A stretch of DNA of 64,000 bases from Heterocephalus glaber. Its lineage: Eukaryota > Chordata > Mammalia > Rodentia > Bathyergidae. The stretch covers positions 15,053,228 through 15,117,227 of the forward strand of contig NW_004624784.1 of the NCBI RefSeq assembly GCF_000247695.1, in the 5' to 3' direction. The position numbers and the translations under genes were made by a program. Below, piece after piece: positions 23,023-33,945 of this stretch (its first letter is position 1; each line of letters opens with the position of its first letter). Below the pieces are notes generated by a model, which saw nothing but the letters and a program-made list of their open reading frames with translations, searched no databases and was not told where the DNA came from.

Positions 23023-23106
23023 GAAGAGGTCAAGGACTTTTAAGGACTGGTAATTAGGTTGGACCCACTTAGGGAATACAGGATGGTCTCTCCATTTTGA
23101 GAGCCG
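22692..23106 (-). mobile_element. MLT1-type ERVL-MaLR LTR, first half
   Basis: 'cctattgttgctgtagtaac', 'acacatttattatcttgcaa' and 'tttccagctttgagaggcca' follow antisense MLT1. The LTR's own terminal part continues at 23663. Contains a (CT)n tract. These are LTR-only relics with no coding capacity. Confidence 0.75.
22972..23018. repeat. (CT)n microsatellite inside the MLT1 LTR
   Basis: Twenty-three CT units in a row. Confidence 0.98.
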
Positions 23107-23662
23107 TTATCATGGTCTGGATTTTCTTTTTTTGACAATACTAGGGATCGAACCCAAGGCCTTTGCACTGAACAACAGCCCCAGCTCTTTCTATTATTTT
23201 TAAATTTTCAAACAGTGTCCCACTAAGTCTCTAAGTTGGCCAGGTTGGGGTTGAATTTGCAATTTCTGCCTTAGCCTCCCAGAGTACTGGGATTAAGGCA
23301 TGCACCTGGCTGCCACACCCGGATGGTTTGGCTCTTCATGTCCTCCAAAGGCCATGTGTTAAAGGCTTGGTCCCACCTGTGGCACTATTGGGAGGTGGTG
23401 GAATCCTTAGAAGGAAAGGCCTAGTGGGAGGAAGTTAGGACATTGGGCATGCTGTGATGGGGATATTAGGACCCCACTTTTCCTCTCTTTTGCTTTGCTC
23501 CAACACATGTGCCTGCTATGATGTTCTGCCTCAATACAAGCTAAAAGGCAACAGAGCCATATGACCATGGGCTGAAGCCTCTGAAACTGTGAACCAAAAT
23601 AATCTTTCCTCCTTTTAAGTTGTTTATCTCATATTTTATCATAGTCACAGAAAGCTGACTAA
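23107..23662 (+). mobile_element. Rodent MaLR (ORR1/MT-like) LTR, split by a B1-dID
   Basis: Starts 'tcatggtctgga', resumes at about 23324 'atggtttggctcttcatgtc', then 'ggcactattgggaggtggtg', and ends with 'gtgaaccaaaataatctttc' and 'cagaaagctgactaacacg'. This is the layout of rodent MaLR LTRs. It sits within an older MLT1 LTR. Confidence 0.65.
23124..23323 (-). repeat. B1-dID composite SINE
   Basis: Antisense dimer: 'ctagggatcgaacccaaggc' (ID half), then 'gtcccactaagtctctaagt' and 'cagcctccc'-like B1 half ending 'tggctgccaca'. Imperfect flanking copies 'atggtctgg' / 'atggtttgg' suggest it inserted near the LTR start. Confidence 0.8.
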
Positions 23663-23784
23663 CACGGCTGCACTTTAATGCCATCTGCAAAGCCCCTTTT
23701 GAGGTACAAGGAGACATTCCCAGTTCTCAGGGACTAGGGGATGGAAACCATTAAAGTCTATTATTTTGCCTACCACAACATATT
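23663..23784 (-). mobile_element. MLT1-type LTR, second half
   Basis: 'aatgccatctgcaaagcccc' through 'ttattttgcctaccacaaca' is the antisense start of the MLT1 LTR, continuing the fragment that stops at 23106. Confidence 0.75.
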
Positions 23785-23935
23785 TCAGTCTTTTCGTACA
23801 AAGGGTGAGTGAACAGTAGGTTGTGTTATTGCTTCCATTTTAAAGATAAGGAGACAGAGGTGCAGAGAAGCTGAATAACTTGCCCACGCTTACTTTGATA
23901 GGAGTAATCTATTTAGGATCCAAACTAGGACAGCT
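23785..23935 (-). repeat. MIR SINE, right piece of a split copy
   Basis: 'ccattttaaagataaggaga' and 'gagaagctgaataacttgcc' are antisense MIR core; the 3' end lies at 22625-22690 beyond the LTR stack. Confidence 0.65.
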
Positions 23936-23939
23936 CCAC

Positions 23940-25765
23940 ATAGTTGTACCTCAGTCCCTGTGACAAAAGCAGAGAGCAGGCAGTGGAACATGTACAAGTT
24001 CTACATGGTAAGAGGCCAATTCCCCCTACATCAGCTGAACAGTGGAGTCACACGTTTGCTGCTTTCTATGCACCCAGCCCTGGGCCAGGCTCCCAAGGTG
24101 TGCAACAGAGCTCCCACCTGAACCCAAGTACTAAGCTCAGTCCTTTTTCCCACCCTGGTGCTGCATGATAGGGTGGAGGCCCTCCTGCAGATGACAGATG
24201 GAAGAAAGGACTTGAGCTCTCGTGGGGCTCATGCCCAGGGGATGGGGCTGGGCTCGGGTGGAGGAGGAGAGAGCTGGGAGCCCTGCTCCCTGTGGCCCCT
24301 GCTGGATCTGCCCAGACCCCTGAGGGCTGGCTCACCAGGCAATTCCTGCCCATTCATCATGATGGGGAACGGGCCCTGGGTGAGCCTGGGACCTGCAAAT
24401 CATGGAAATTAAGACCAATTAGAGGGGGGACTGGCAGCCCCTGGGAGGGGTTCTGGCCACCTTGGCACCTCGGGAACTTTATGGATGTTTAGTCCCATTT
24501 TGTGGTCCAGCTGGGAGGCAGAAACATGCCAGCTGAGCACAAGGCCACATTAAGGTGCTTCTGCCCAACCTGGCAGGGGTCACCTCAACAGGATCCACAG
24601 CCCCCTCCCCAACATGCTGGTGGCCCTGCTTTCCATCCTCTGGGACCACTAAAATCATCATCCTTTCCTCAGGTCCCTTCTCAGCCTTGCACTGCAAGTT
24701 CCTTTTTCTTTCCACACTGGCTGTGTCCTCCAAACAGACCTCTGGATCCTGGGGACCCAGAGGAGGGAGGGAGACAATCTTAGTCACCTTGGTGGCTGTA
24801 GGTCATTTGGTCTGTCTCTGCTTCTGCCCCCTCTCCTTTCTGGATCCTCATGCCCATGCCAGCCTGAGGGTTCTTTCTGTTTCCTTACAGGGGCAGCTCT
24901 TGAACAAACTCTTCCCTTTATTGTTTCCCCAGGGAGAAGCTGGCCAAGCTCTGAGAAGCCGTGCACACCCAAGGAGCAGAGATGCCATGGCTTTTTGGTG
25001 GTATTGGCAGGATGATACCAGAGGCTAAATGATAAGAGCTGAATGAATTCTCCAGGTTCCCAAGTCTTTGCTGCCTTTCATTCTTGTCTCTTGGCCCTGG
25101 TCCTTGGCTCACCCTTCCCTGTCCTGTGCTGAGCGGGGTAGTGCCTGTGTGCTGAAGCTGTAGCTGGTGCTAAAAGGGGTTGGGGGAAGGCAGAGCCTGA
25201 CCTGGAGTGGGGGCAGAGGTACTGGGGCCAAGGTAGTACGCCCCTTCTCCTGGTAGCAGCTATGACATTGAAAGGGGCACCCCTACTTTGCTCAGCCCTG
25301 GCTTCTGATGTTTTAGGGTAGGCCCAAGTGGAGTGAAGGAGGGGCTTCTCACTGTCCTGCCACCATCTGCTGGAGTCCCCTGAGCTGGCACCAGCCAACT
25401 GACTTCCAGCACAGTGTATGAAGCAGCCTTGAACCCCTGGCCACATCTGTCTTAGCTACACATGAGGCCTTGTGATGTGCTAGGGGCCCATGGCCAGGTG
25501 AAGGGGAACAGAGTCAGAAGACAGTGCTCCTGTTCTCACCACCATAGGCAAAGTGAAAAGGGAGGGAGGACAAGGTCCCAGGGAAGTGCAGACCCCTCAA
25601 TTCTGGGATATATGAGTCAGAGAGTCGGCACGTTGGGGGGCAGTCAACACTCAGGTATTTGGCTGCTCTGCTATAGCCTGAGTCCACCCCTTCTTCCCTC
25701 TGAGCCCCAAGTCCAGGGCTGCAGAGCTTTCCCCAGCTCTGCCAGTCTATGACTCTCAGTACCAG
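23940..25765. other. No gene recognised
   Basis: Unique sequence containing the CTCF-like motif at 25360. Frames are short and without family resemblance. Confidence 0.4.
25360..25373 (-). promoter_or_regulatory. CTCF-like motif
   Basis: The minus strand reads ccagcagatggtgg, one mismatch from the CTCF core consensus. It has the same orientation as the motif at 18.1 kb. Motif match only. Confidence 0.35.
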
Positions 25766-25769
25766 TGAT

Positions 25770-25945
25770 TTGTCTAACAGGCCTCGGGGAGGTGCCTTAA
25801 CCTCGGTGCCTCAGAGTGGCATAACAATAGTACCTGTCTCATAGGGTTATTATGGGGATTAAATGATTTAAATATAAAGTGTACAGAATGGCACCTGCCA
25901 CACAGGAAGTGCCACATAAGTATTAGTTATTATAATAATTATTAT
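25770..25945 (+). repeat. MIR SINE
   Basis: 'acctgtctcatagggttatt' followed by 'atggggattaaatgattta' and 'aagtgccacataagtattag' match the MIR 3' half closely. Confidence 0.8.
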
Positions 25946-25979
25946 TTCTCAGGCTATTTCAAAGACCATAGCATGTTGT

Positions 25980-26150
25980 TTTAAGACTGCAGGCTTTGGA
26001 GTCAAGCAGACTTGGGTTGGAGTCCTAGGTGTTTCCCTTTTAGGCTCTGTGACCTTGGGAAAGCGGCTTCACACTCTGAGTCTGTGAAGTGGGGCTGATC
26101 ATAACATTACTGCCTTTGGATGAGACAGCTAAGACCTGCTCAATGGCTGT
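25980..26150 (+). repeat. MIR SINE
   Basis: 'ctgcaggctttggagtcaag', 'gctctgtgaccttgggaaag' and 'tgtgaagtggggctgatca' are the 5' part and core of MIR. A second MIR directly after the one ending at 25945. Confidence 0.75.
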
Positions 26151-26643
26151 AAAACGCCTGCTGTGACATTGCTTTGTCTTCTTGCTTGGAAAGTGGGTTT
26201 AGGACAGTCTCTGTGGGAGAAAGTAGGACTTGTGAAACACAGCTGTGACCTTCAGGATGGCCAAATTGTGCAGGAGATTTCTTATGCAGAGGGCTTGCTC
26301 TTGGCTGGACAATGTGAAGAATCCTCGTTTTGCTTCTCAGACACCCTGGGACCCAGGAACAGGGAGGTGGCAGGTAGGTGATGGGGTTGGTCCTGCCTGG
26401 GCTTCTCCACATGCTGTGGTTAGAGCCATGAAGGACACAGGCTGGGCTTTACTGGGGAACCAGGTGCCTGCCGATGGTGACACCACACTGAGGAGGCCCG
26501 ACACAGAGAGACAAGTAAGCTATGGATCACTCCCTAGAGAGTCTTCCCCTACTGCCAGTCTCAGCTGGGTCCCCTGTTAAAGGCCACTACAGCTCTCCAT
26601 TCTTTGTATCCCCAGCTCGCATCACAATTTTCCAAATGTGAAA

Positions 26644-26727
26644 GAGGGGCTGTGGGTGTAGCTCAGTGGTAGGGCACATGCTTAGCACACACAGGGCCCT
26701 GGGTTCCATGCTCCATCCTCAGTAGGT
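26644..26727 (+). repeat. ID SINE (older subtype)
   Basis: 'gctgtgggtgtagctcagtg' then 'agggcacatgcttagcaca' and 'ccctgggttccatgctccat' form an ID element, followed directly by a GGGA-type purine tract. Confidence 0.85.
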
Positions 26728-26792
26728 GAGGGAGGAAGGTAGGGAGGGAGGGAATAAGGGAAGGAGGGAGGGAGAGCGGGAGAGAGATTATT
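26728..26792. repeat. Polypurine (GGGA/GGAA) tract
   Basis: Pure or nearly pure purine for over 60 bp, perhaps expanded from the ID tail. Confidence 0.85.
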
Positions 26793-26864
26793 TTATGATG
26801 TCTGAATGGTTCATGAAAAACAGCTCCTGGAATATATGCCCAGTCATATTTACATGACTGAATA

Positions 26865-27090
26865 AATAACAATAGCAGTTAGTACTTACTTACCTTTTGT
26901 TATGTGTCAACCATTATTCAAGAACCTAATATATATTAATCAATTTAAACCTCACAGTACTGCTATGACATATCCATTAAAATCATTTCTAATTTCAGAA
27001 GAGGAAGCTGAGGCACAGAAAGATTATATAACTTGCCCAAGGCCACACAGCCATCAACTGGTGGAACTGGGATTCAATTCAGCCAGGCAG
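26865..27090 (-). repeat. MIR SINE, nearly full length
   Basis: 'tcagaagaggaagctgaggc' then 'ataacttgcccaaggccaca' and 'actgggattcaattcagcc' follow antisense MIR; 'aatagcagttagtacttac' is its 3' end. Confidence 0.8.
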
Positions 27091-27094
27091 TTTG

Positions 27095-28690
27095 GCTGAG
27101 CCTTGGTTCCTACCACACTGTCCCCCGAGCTGTACCCCTTCCTGCCTGATCTTTGCACCCTCAGCATTTCTCTTCCTAATTGCTTGGCTGACAGCATGCT
27201 GTGTTCTTTCTCCCAGTCAGACCTCCCCCTGCCACAGTTAGCTCTCGCCCAGGCATTCCCTTCCTTTGTCATATGCCTTCCAGGCTGGATGTGATCCAGG
27301 AACGCAAGAAGGAACATGACCTCTGCTGTCCTCTTGGCGTCCTCCCCTGCTCTTCCCTGGGACTCCTGCTCAAGGCAGGGCAGGTCTCAGCACAGTCCTG
27401 CCAACTGCAGCACTGTTGGTCCTGTTGGTGATGAATAAGGTGAGATAAGGACAGAGCCTGGTTTCTTCTAGAGGCAGGTGGGAGATGGGGAGGGATCCAG
27501 TTCTCTGAAGAGCTTAGCTTGAATGTGAGTCTGGGCCAGAGTGGAATTGCTGAGGACTCTCAAGGGGCACAGCTCTCCTGTGCAGAGGCCTCCTGCTCCC
27601 ACCTCTGTCCCACTCACACCTTCAGGACTCAGCCTTGCCTCCAAACCCAAAGGGAACCCCCTTCAAGGAAACTGCAGGGCAGGTCCTCTGGCTCTAGCTG
27701 AAGGCAGAGAGCTGAGGCTGATGACAGTGTGGCAGTAGACCTGCCTTCTGGTCTTACTCCATTGTGCATATGAGATCTGCCTCTAAGAGCCAAATATCTT
27801 CATTTATGGCACAGGGTAAGGTGGGGCTCGGATTACATGCTTCTGAAGTCACCTCTGGCTTCAGGATTTGAAGAAGATGGGGGTACTTAGGAAGCCCCTG
27901 GGAATTTCCAACACAAATTACCCCTGGGAACATGAATTGGAGGCTAGAAGGGGAAGTGGCTATCTTGTCATAGGCACATTTCTTGTCTCAGTTAACAAAA
28001 AACATTCTTCTTCTCTTCCTTCTCCTTTTACTTCTCCTCCTTTATGGAAGAAACATGGACTTTCAAAGGCCCATTTACTTGGTCCAGGTTGCACAGTGGA
28101 AGAGGTAGAGACAAAATCTGATGTCAGGGATTTGACTCAAAGTCAGTGCAAGTCTGATGTCCAGTATGTGATTTGAGGTCAGTCCCGGGTCCACAGGTGA
28201 GGGGGATTGGCTGGGGTTGGAGCAGGTATTTGGAGGTCATTGTGGTGACTGGGATGCTGTCCATAGTGTCTGGAGCAGGGAGGTTTTTCTCATAGCTGGG
28301 GACTATCACATTCAGGGGCATTAGCCTCTGGGGAGGAAGGAAGAAACTCCCTCACAGAGAGGCAGTGCAGCAGCCATGGAGGTGAAGGCAGGAGAGGATC
28401 TGAGCAGTGTTCAGGGAAGTTGGCAGCAGGGGTCTCAGGGAAGGGGACCCTATGGGTGCCCCATCCCCAGAAGTGTAACGGTGTCCAGTCCTGTGGGTTG
28501 AAGACCATGGCAGTGCCCAAGGTCTCTGGGGCAAGGACTCAAACCACACACCTGCACAGACATGCTCTGTCCTTGGCTGTCTACCTGCTGTCACAGAAGC
28601 AAACAGGCCTGTGCCTGGCCCACTCTGACAACAACACGTCATCTCCTGGCACTTATCTTGGCTCTCAGGTTCCCAGCCCTACCCACATGC
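27095..28690. other. No gene recognised
   Basis: Unique sequence apart from possible worn MIR text near 28060-28180. No coding signal. Confidence 0.4.
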
Positions 28691-28692
28691 AG

Positions 28693-28694
<2 letters not shown>

Positions 28695-28739
<45 letters not shown>
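28695..28739. repeat. (TG)n microsatellite
   Basis: Twenty-two TG units. Confidence 0.98.
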
Positions 28740-28741
<2 letters not shown>

Positions 28742-28821
28742 CTTCCACCTTGGCCTGCATAATTCTCTCAATTCTCTGCTGTTTATAGGCCTCTCTTGGG
28801 TTTGTACAAACACATGTGCAC

Positions 28822-28823
<2 letters not shown>

Positions 28824-28862
<39 letters not shown>
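28824..28862. repeat. (CA)n microsatellite
   Basis: Nineteen CA units in the inverse sense of the tract 84 bp to the left. Confidence 0.98.
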
Positions 28863-28864
<2 letters not shown>

Positions 28865-29434
28865 CTCAGTCTAAACTCTGCTTCTCAGTCTCTCCAATTC
28901 ATGTGCAGCCCTGGGTCCTGGAGAACCCCGTTCATCTTTAAAGGGCCAGGGCTATTTCTCTTCCCACTGCCTGCTGCCTCCTGCTTTCTTGTGGGCTCAG
29001 CTGTGGAGGGGTCTCTGCCAGGCCTGCTGTTGAATTAGTCCCTGGAAGGTCTTAGGTTCCTGCCCCAGGCCCCATGCAGGCTTCCCCCACCTGGCCACAG
29101 AGCTGGGCAGCCCCCTCCTGGAAGTGGCATCCCCAGGAGCAGCTGGCCAAGGAATGACCCTATAGCTGGGGACAGGCAGGCTGGAAGGGCTTTGTCTGTC
29201 TTGGATTCTTTTCTGTAAAAATTTTTGTGTATTTGCCATGATGTTCCATTCATTTCAGCTGATGTCACTGTGGTGCACTGGAGCATCACTGACATCTGTG
29301 TCAAGCAGGAGTAGAGCCATGACCCGGGAGTCAGGAACCCCTAGACTGGTTCTAGAGGAACCTTAGTTTCCTTATCAGACAGAGGAGGGGGTTGGAAGCA
29401 ATGGTCTTTGGTGGTTTCATTCTAAAATTTTGAG

Positions 29435-29592
29435 TCACCGTTTGTGGTGACAAATGCCTGTAATCCCAGCACTCAGGAGACTGAGGCAGAAGGGTAGACA
29501 TGAGTTTGAAGCCAGCCTGGGCTACATTGTGAGTTCAGAGACACTCTGATCTGCACAGCAGACTCTGTCTGACAAAACCAAAATAAATAAAA
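29435..29592 (+). repeat. B1 SINE with 12-bp target-site duplication
   Basis: 'ctgtaatcccagcactcagg', 'gagactgaggcagaaggg', 'gaagccagcctgggctacat' and an A-rich end give a B1 of the 7SL family. Perfect flanking repeats taaaattttgag (29423-29434 and 29593-29604). Confidence 0.93.
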
Positions 29593-30255
29593 TAAAATTT
29601 TGAGAGCTGAGGAGACTTCTTTATTTAGAATCTATCTGTACCTGCTCATTCCAATTAAACTCCTCTAACGTATTTGTGTATGTGGACATTGTGTATGCAA
29701 ATACACACATATGTGCACAGGCACGTCCTGCTCAGCTTAGCTACATCATGTTTTGCAGGAACTTCCCAAGTTACCTGGGTACCGCATTCCTTGTCAGGGT
29801 TGGTGCTTCAAGCAGGGAGAAGTGTGTGTGCTATACCACTTTGTGGTGCATCCTTTGTTGAAGTAGCCTGGCAGCTCACCAGCCTCTCCATGCCTCCTGT
29901 AACCTCTTCCCTAAGATTAAGGACCCAAATCCCCAGCCCAGCTCTTAGTCAGTGGAGAAGTTTTGGGGGTATGCAGTGATCACCAAGCCCTGGAGGGTCA
30001 GGGCTTGAAGGGCTTCCCTGACCTCCAGTGTAGTCAACAGGCTTCCAAACCCTCTACTGAAAACGTGGAACCTCAATTCTAATCATGTCTTACCTGGGCA
30101 AGCAGACAAGCAAAACTGCTAGTATTAGGGTGGGTGGACTTCTACTCAATCCCCCCACCCATTGCTACCCCCACCTGCTGCAAAGTGAGAGAGCTTCCTG
30201 CAAATGCAACCTCAGAGCCTTGACAAATATAGCTTAACACCCACCCATCTAGCCC

Positions 30256-30437
30256 ACCAGTTCTCCAGTGGGGATAGCAGCATCAGCATCAGCATCAGGT
30301 GGAGACTTATTAAAAATGCAGATCCTCAGCCCCTCCTCCCCATATGCTGACTCAGGAATCTGGGGTGTGATTGGCAATGTATATCTCACAAGATCCTTGG
30401 TGATTCTGATGTGTGCTCCAGTCTGAGAAGTACTGAA
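30256..30437. mobile_element. MER5A (hAT-Charlie MITE)
   Basis: 'cagtggggatagcagcatca', 'cttattaaaaatgcagatcc', 'ctgactcaggaatctggggt' and the end 'gtctgagaagtactg' reproduce the MER5A layout. Short non-autonomous DNA transposon, long immobile. Confidence 0.8.
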
Positions 30438-30540
30438 CATTTGTTTTACAGATGGGACATTGATGTCCAGAGAGAAGTGCATAATTTATGCCAGGTCACA
30501 GAAACTGGCACAGTGGTCAGACTATGATCCCAGGTGAGAT
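30438..30540 (-). repeat. MIR SINE fragment
   Basis: 'tgttttacagatgggacatt' then 'ccagagagaagtgcataatt' and 'gccaggtcacagaaactgg' are antisense MIR core. Confidence 0.55.
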
Positions 30541-30779
30541 GGCCTGACTCAGGGTATGGCTGGTCATCACTCATGAGATAAATCTGGGGAGGCTCCTGGC
30601 AAGAGGTAGAGTCAGGAGGGAACAGGAACATATTTGAGCATAGGCCCTTGGGAGTGAGTGTGGAGGCAATCCTTGCACAGGAAGGGGATCTAAGGGGGGC
30701 CCAGGTGGAGTGCAGCTGGCAGGGGAGGGGATTCACAGGCACAGGGAGTTCGAGTGGAAACACTCAGCTGGCCAGCTCC

Positions 30780-31150
30780 ACTTTCAGGTCCCCAGAAGCC
30801 TGGGACCTCTCCCGTGGGATTAGAAAGCGGTTAACATCTCTGGCTAATTAGCCACTGCCTGCTACCGACGAGGGAGGAGAGGGGAGCAGAGAGCTGGCTG
30901 CTTTGAAAGGCAGGCTGCTCCTTGACAAAGCCGGCCTGTGGAGGTTTCAAAGACAACTTCTGAGCGGCCTGCACGTTTCATGTTCATTAGATCCTTGCTT
31001 CCCAGGCTCAAAAGACAAACTGGGATTTAAGGGTTTTCTTCCCTCTTTGGAGACATTTCATTCTGAGCTGAGCTTTCAGCTGGGGAGGAGGCTGAATGGC
31101 TGAGCTCTTTGCTCCTCCAAATCCACAGCCTTAGCTCAGCTCAGCTCCAC
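30780..31150. promoter_or_regulatory. Repeat-free stretch, candidate distal regulatory element
   Basis: No repeat was recognised. It holds several TCF/LEF-type cores (ctttgaaagg, tttcaaagac, tgacaaag) and a homeodomain-type ctaattagcc. Motif clustering only. Confidence 0.25.
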
Positions 31151-31264
31151 CTTTGTACACTCTGGAAGCTTCTCAGGCGTCCCTCCACCAAGCTTTGCAC
31201 CACCCTCTGCCCAGGCTAGATGAGCAGGTGCAGCTGGGGACCTGGGGGTATCTGATGAGGGGTA

Positions 31265-31390
31265 CCCTGCAGGTACTGCTGGACCTTAAGTTCGGTGAGG
31301 CTGGGACCCTGAATGCTTGTCTTTATCTCCCAGGCATCTAGATGCTCAATAAATTTTGGCTGAATGAGTGAGTAAATGAAGGGATGAATG
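31265..31390 (+). repeat. L2 LINE 3' end
   Basis: 'atctcccaggcatctagatg' then 'ctcaataaattttggctgaa' and 'gaatgaatg' are the typical 3' end of L2. Confidence 0.65.
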
Positions 31391-31871
31391 AATGGGCTGA
31401 TATTTCCCCTCGTTCTGATCCTGTTCCTGCTGTTCCCCACCCTGTTTTGTGTTTCAGGAAACTACATTTCCCAGGTTCCCTTACCCTCTGGCTTCTGGAT
31501 AGGGTCAACCAATCAGAGGCACAGGAAGAAGGCAAAATGTGGGAGGAGAGAAAAGTGGGATATTATTTCTCCCTTTCCTGTATGTCTGTCCTGTCTCTGC
31601 AGCCTCGATGTCTCCTCCTTTGTTCCTGGTGAGCAGCCTTCCTAGTGGCCCCACTTCCTCCAGAGGTCCAGTGGCTCCAGCTCCTGCCTGATGACCTCAT
31701 CCTTTAGAGGCCTCAGCCTTAGAACACTGCTTCTCCTTTCATTCCTGGGAGGACAGTTTCCTGCTGTATCTCATTCTGGGTCACTCTGCCTCTTCTGTCC
31801 CCTGTACAACAACCAAGCTCCTCATTTAAGCCCCTCTGCTTGAAAAGCCTAGAGTGGTTTCTGGTTTTTCT

Positions 31872-32096
31872 TGTTCTTCTCCTTCTCCTTCTCCTTCTCC
31901 TTCTCCTTCTCCTTCTCCTTCTCCTTCTCCTTCTCCTTCTCCTTCTCCTTCTCCTTCTCCTTCCTCCTCCNNNNNNNNNNNNNNNNNNNNNNNNNNNNNN
32001 NNNNNNNNNNNNNNNNNNNNNNNNNNNNNNNNNNNNNNNNNNNNNNNNNNNNNNNNNNNNNNNNNNNNNNTCCTCCTCTTCTTCTTCTTCTTTTTC
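31872..32096. repeat. (TTCTCC)n polypyrimidine tract containing the assembly gap
   Basis: A six-base period (ttctcc) runs from about 31872 to 31963, then cctcctcc, then 100 Ns, then tcctcctcttcttcttc. The true tract length is unknown. Frames crossing it (runs of S/P or R) are artefacts. Confidence 0.95.
31971..32070. other. Assembly gap (100 N)
   Basis: Exactly 100 N characters, a common placeholder for a gap of unknown size, inside the polypyrimidine repeat. Confidence 0.99.
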
Positions 32097-32374
32097 TAGC
32101 AGACTTAGTGGAATGAATGTGTGAGTGTTCCTCATGTTCACTTTAGGAGCAAGATTGTGGACAAGCAGACAGGTCTGAGTGGATTTGATCTGCTGGTGAC
32201 CTGGAATCTTGCAGATGTGGCATCCCACCCTAGGCGGGAGGGTGTGTGCTTCTGGCACATGGGCGATGGCCCGGCCCGAGGCATGTTGCCTTTCTATCCC
32301 AGTATCATTCATTCCAGAGCTCTGAGCCTGGCTCTGCTGCATGCTGCAAAAGGGTAAAACATGGCCCATCTCAG

Positions 32375-33080
32375 CCCAATTAGGATGACTCCTAGCAAAA
32401 ATCAGAAAATAATAACTTTTGGTGAGGACCCAGAGAAATTGGATCCCCTGTGAACTTTTGGTGGGAATGTAAAATGGGGTGGTGGTTGTGGAAAACAGTA
32501 CAGTGGATCCTCCGAAATTTGATATAGAATTTCCATAGGACCCAGCAATCCCACTTCCAAGTATATGTCCAAAACTTGAAACCAGAGACACAAAGAAATA
32601 TTTGTATCCTCATGTTCATAGCAGCATTATTCATGATAGCTAAAATGTGGAGGCAGCCCAAGCATGCATGGACAGATGAGTGAACAAGCAAAATGTAGTA
32701 TGCACATAACCAAACATATTATTCAGCCTTAAAGAGGAAGGAAATCCCGAACCTTATATCATTATGCTGAGTGACATAATCCTGACATAAGAGGCCAGTA
32801 CTGTATGATTCTATCTTCTATACCCCTGTGGCCAAAATCAGAGACAGAAAGTAGAATGGGGGTTGTCAGGGGCTGAGAGAAGGGGAAATGAGCACTTATC
32901 GTTTATTGGGTAGAGAATTTCAGTTGTATACAATGAAAAGAATTATGGAGATGGATGGCAGGAAGGGTTGTAGAATATATATGCCACTGAACTGTACACT
33001 TAATAATGGTTAAGATGGTAAGTTTTACATCCTGTGGTATACTGCATACAGTAAAATTTAAAATAATCTTAAAAAACCCA
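32375..33080 (+). mobile_element. L1M-type LINE 3' end (ORF2 tail and 3' UTR)
   Basis: 'attaggatgactcctagc', 'ggtgggaatgtaaaatgggg', 'tagcagcattattcatgata', 'gacagaaagtagaatggggg' and 'ccactgaactgtacacttaa' occur in the exact order of old mammalian L1MB-like 3' ends. No intact frame. Confidence 0.85.
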
Positions 33081-33159
33081 AACAGTGTAGTGTAAGGGGT
33101 GGCACAAAGGCACAGCGAGGTGCAGAGAGGAAAATGCTGTTCCAACCTTTCAGTCTTCC

Positions 33160-33250
33160 TGTGAATGCTCACAATGACACTGTTGGGTAGATCATCTTAG
33201 CCTCATTTGACAGAAGAGATATAGACTCTAAGAGCTTAAGTGACCTCTTT
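33160..33250 (-). repeat. MIR SINE fragment
   Basis: 'cctcatttgacagaagagat' with 'agagcttaagtgacctctt' is antisense MIR core. Confidence 0.5.
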
Positions 33251-33404
33251 CCTTTTCCACAGCCTAATGGTCGCTCAGTTCTGTCCATTTTCTCTCACTC
33301 TTCACCTGTTTTTGCTGACCTGCACATCCTCACCACTCCCTTGAAGTGCCCAGTCCTCCTTCAGTCTCCCGACGCAGCTGTCTGCCCTCAGCTCCCTTTG
33401 CTAC

Positions 33405-33945
33405 AGTCCATCCTCCACACCTCTGCCAGGGCCATTTTCTAAAATGCAAGTGGAACTGTGTGTGTACCCTATTGCTTAAAACCCTTCAGTAACTCCGGTT
33501 GCCTGGAGAATAAGGTCCAATCTCCCTGGCACGGCAGCAAGACCCTCTGGAAAGTGGTCTTGGTCCCACTGCTGTCCCCAGTGGTGTCTCTTTGCCTCCC
33601 CCTTAACTCTTTGCTACCCATGATTCAGCCTCATGGAGCCACTTAGAGTGCCGGGTTGTACCTCCTGGCCTTTGCAAGAAGGGCTGTCCCCATGGCTCAG
33701 GGGTCCTTCCTCCTCATGTCCCTGGGGCACTCTGGAGCTAAGGCTTTAACATCTCCTCCTCCAGGACACCTTGCCCAGCTGCCCTGGTCAGGGATGGATC
33801 CCTTTTGCCTACTTTCATGTCTTTGCATTCCTCTTCCATTCATCACACCACATAGCAGCCATCTACATGTGTCTCGGTTTCCCCTCCTCAACTGCAAGTA
33901 CCTTGAGAGCAGGACCTAGAGTTCATCATTCATCTGTTTTAAAAC
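33405..33945 (+). repeat. L2 LINE 3' region
   Basis: 'agggccattttctaaaatgc', 'aaggtccaatctccctggca', 'gcctttgcaagaagggctgt' and 'accttgagagcaggacctag' follow the L2 3' region. Confidence 0.65.

Noticed and set aside
22692..23784. Possible endogenous retrovirus provirus
   Set aside because: Only LTR sequence of MaLR type is present; no primer-binding site followed by gag or pol text was seen.
28695..28862. CRISPR-like direct repeat array
   Set aside because: Simple dinucleotide repeats in a mammalian genome; no spacer-repeat structure.
31719..32591. 290-codon minus-strand ORF with long R and X runs
   Set aside because: It translates 100 Ns and a pyrimidine repeat; the flanking parts are unique sequence and L1.
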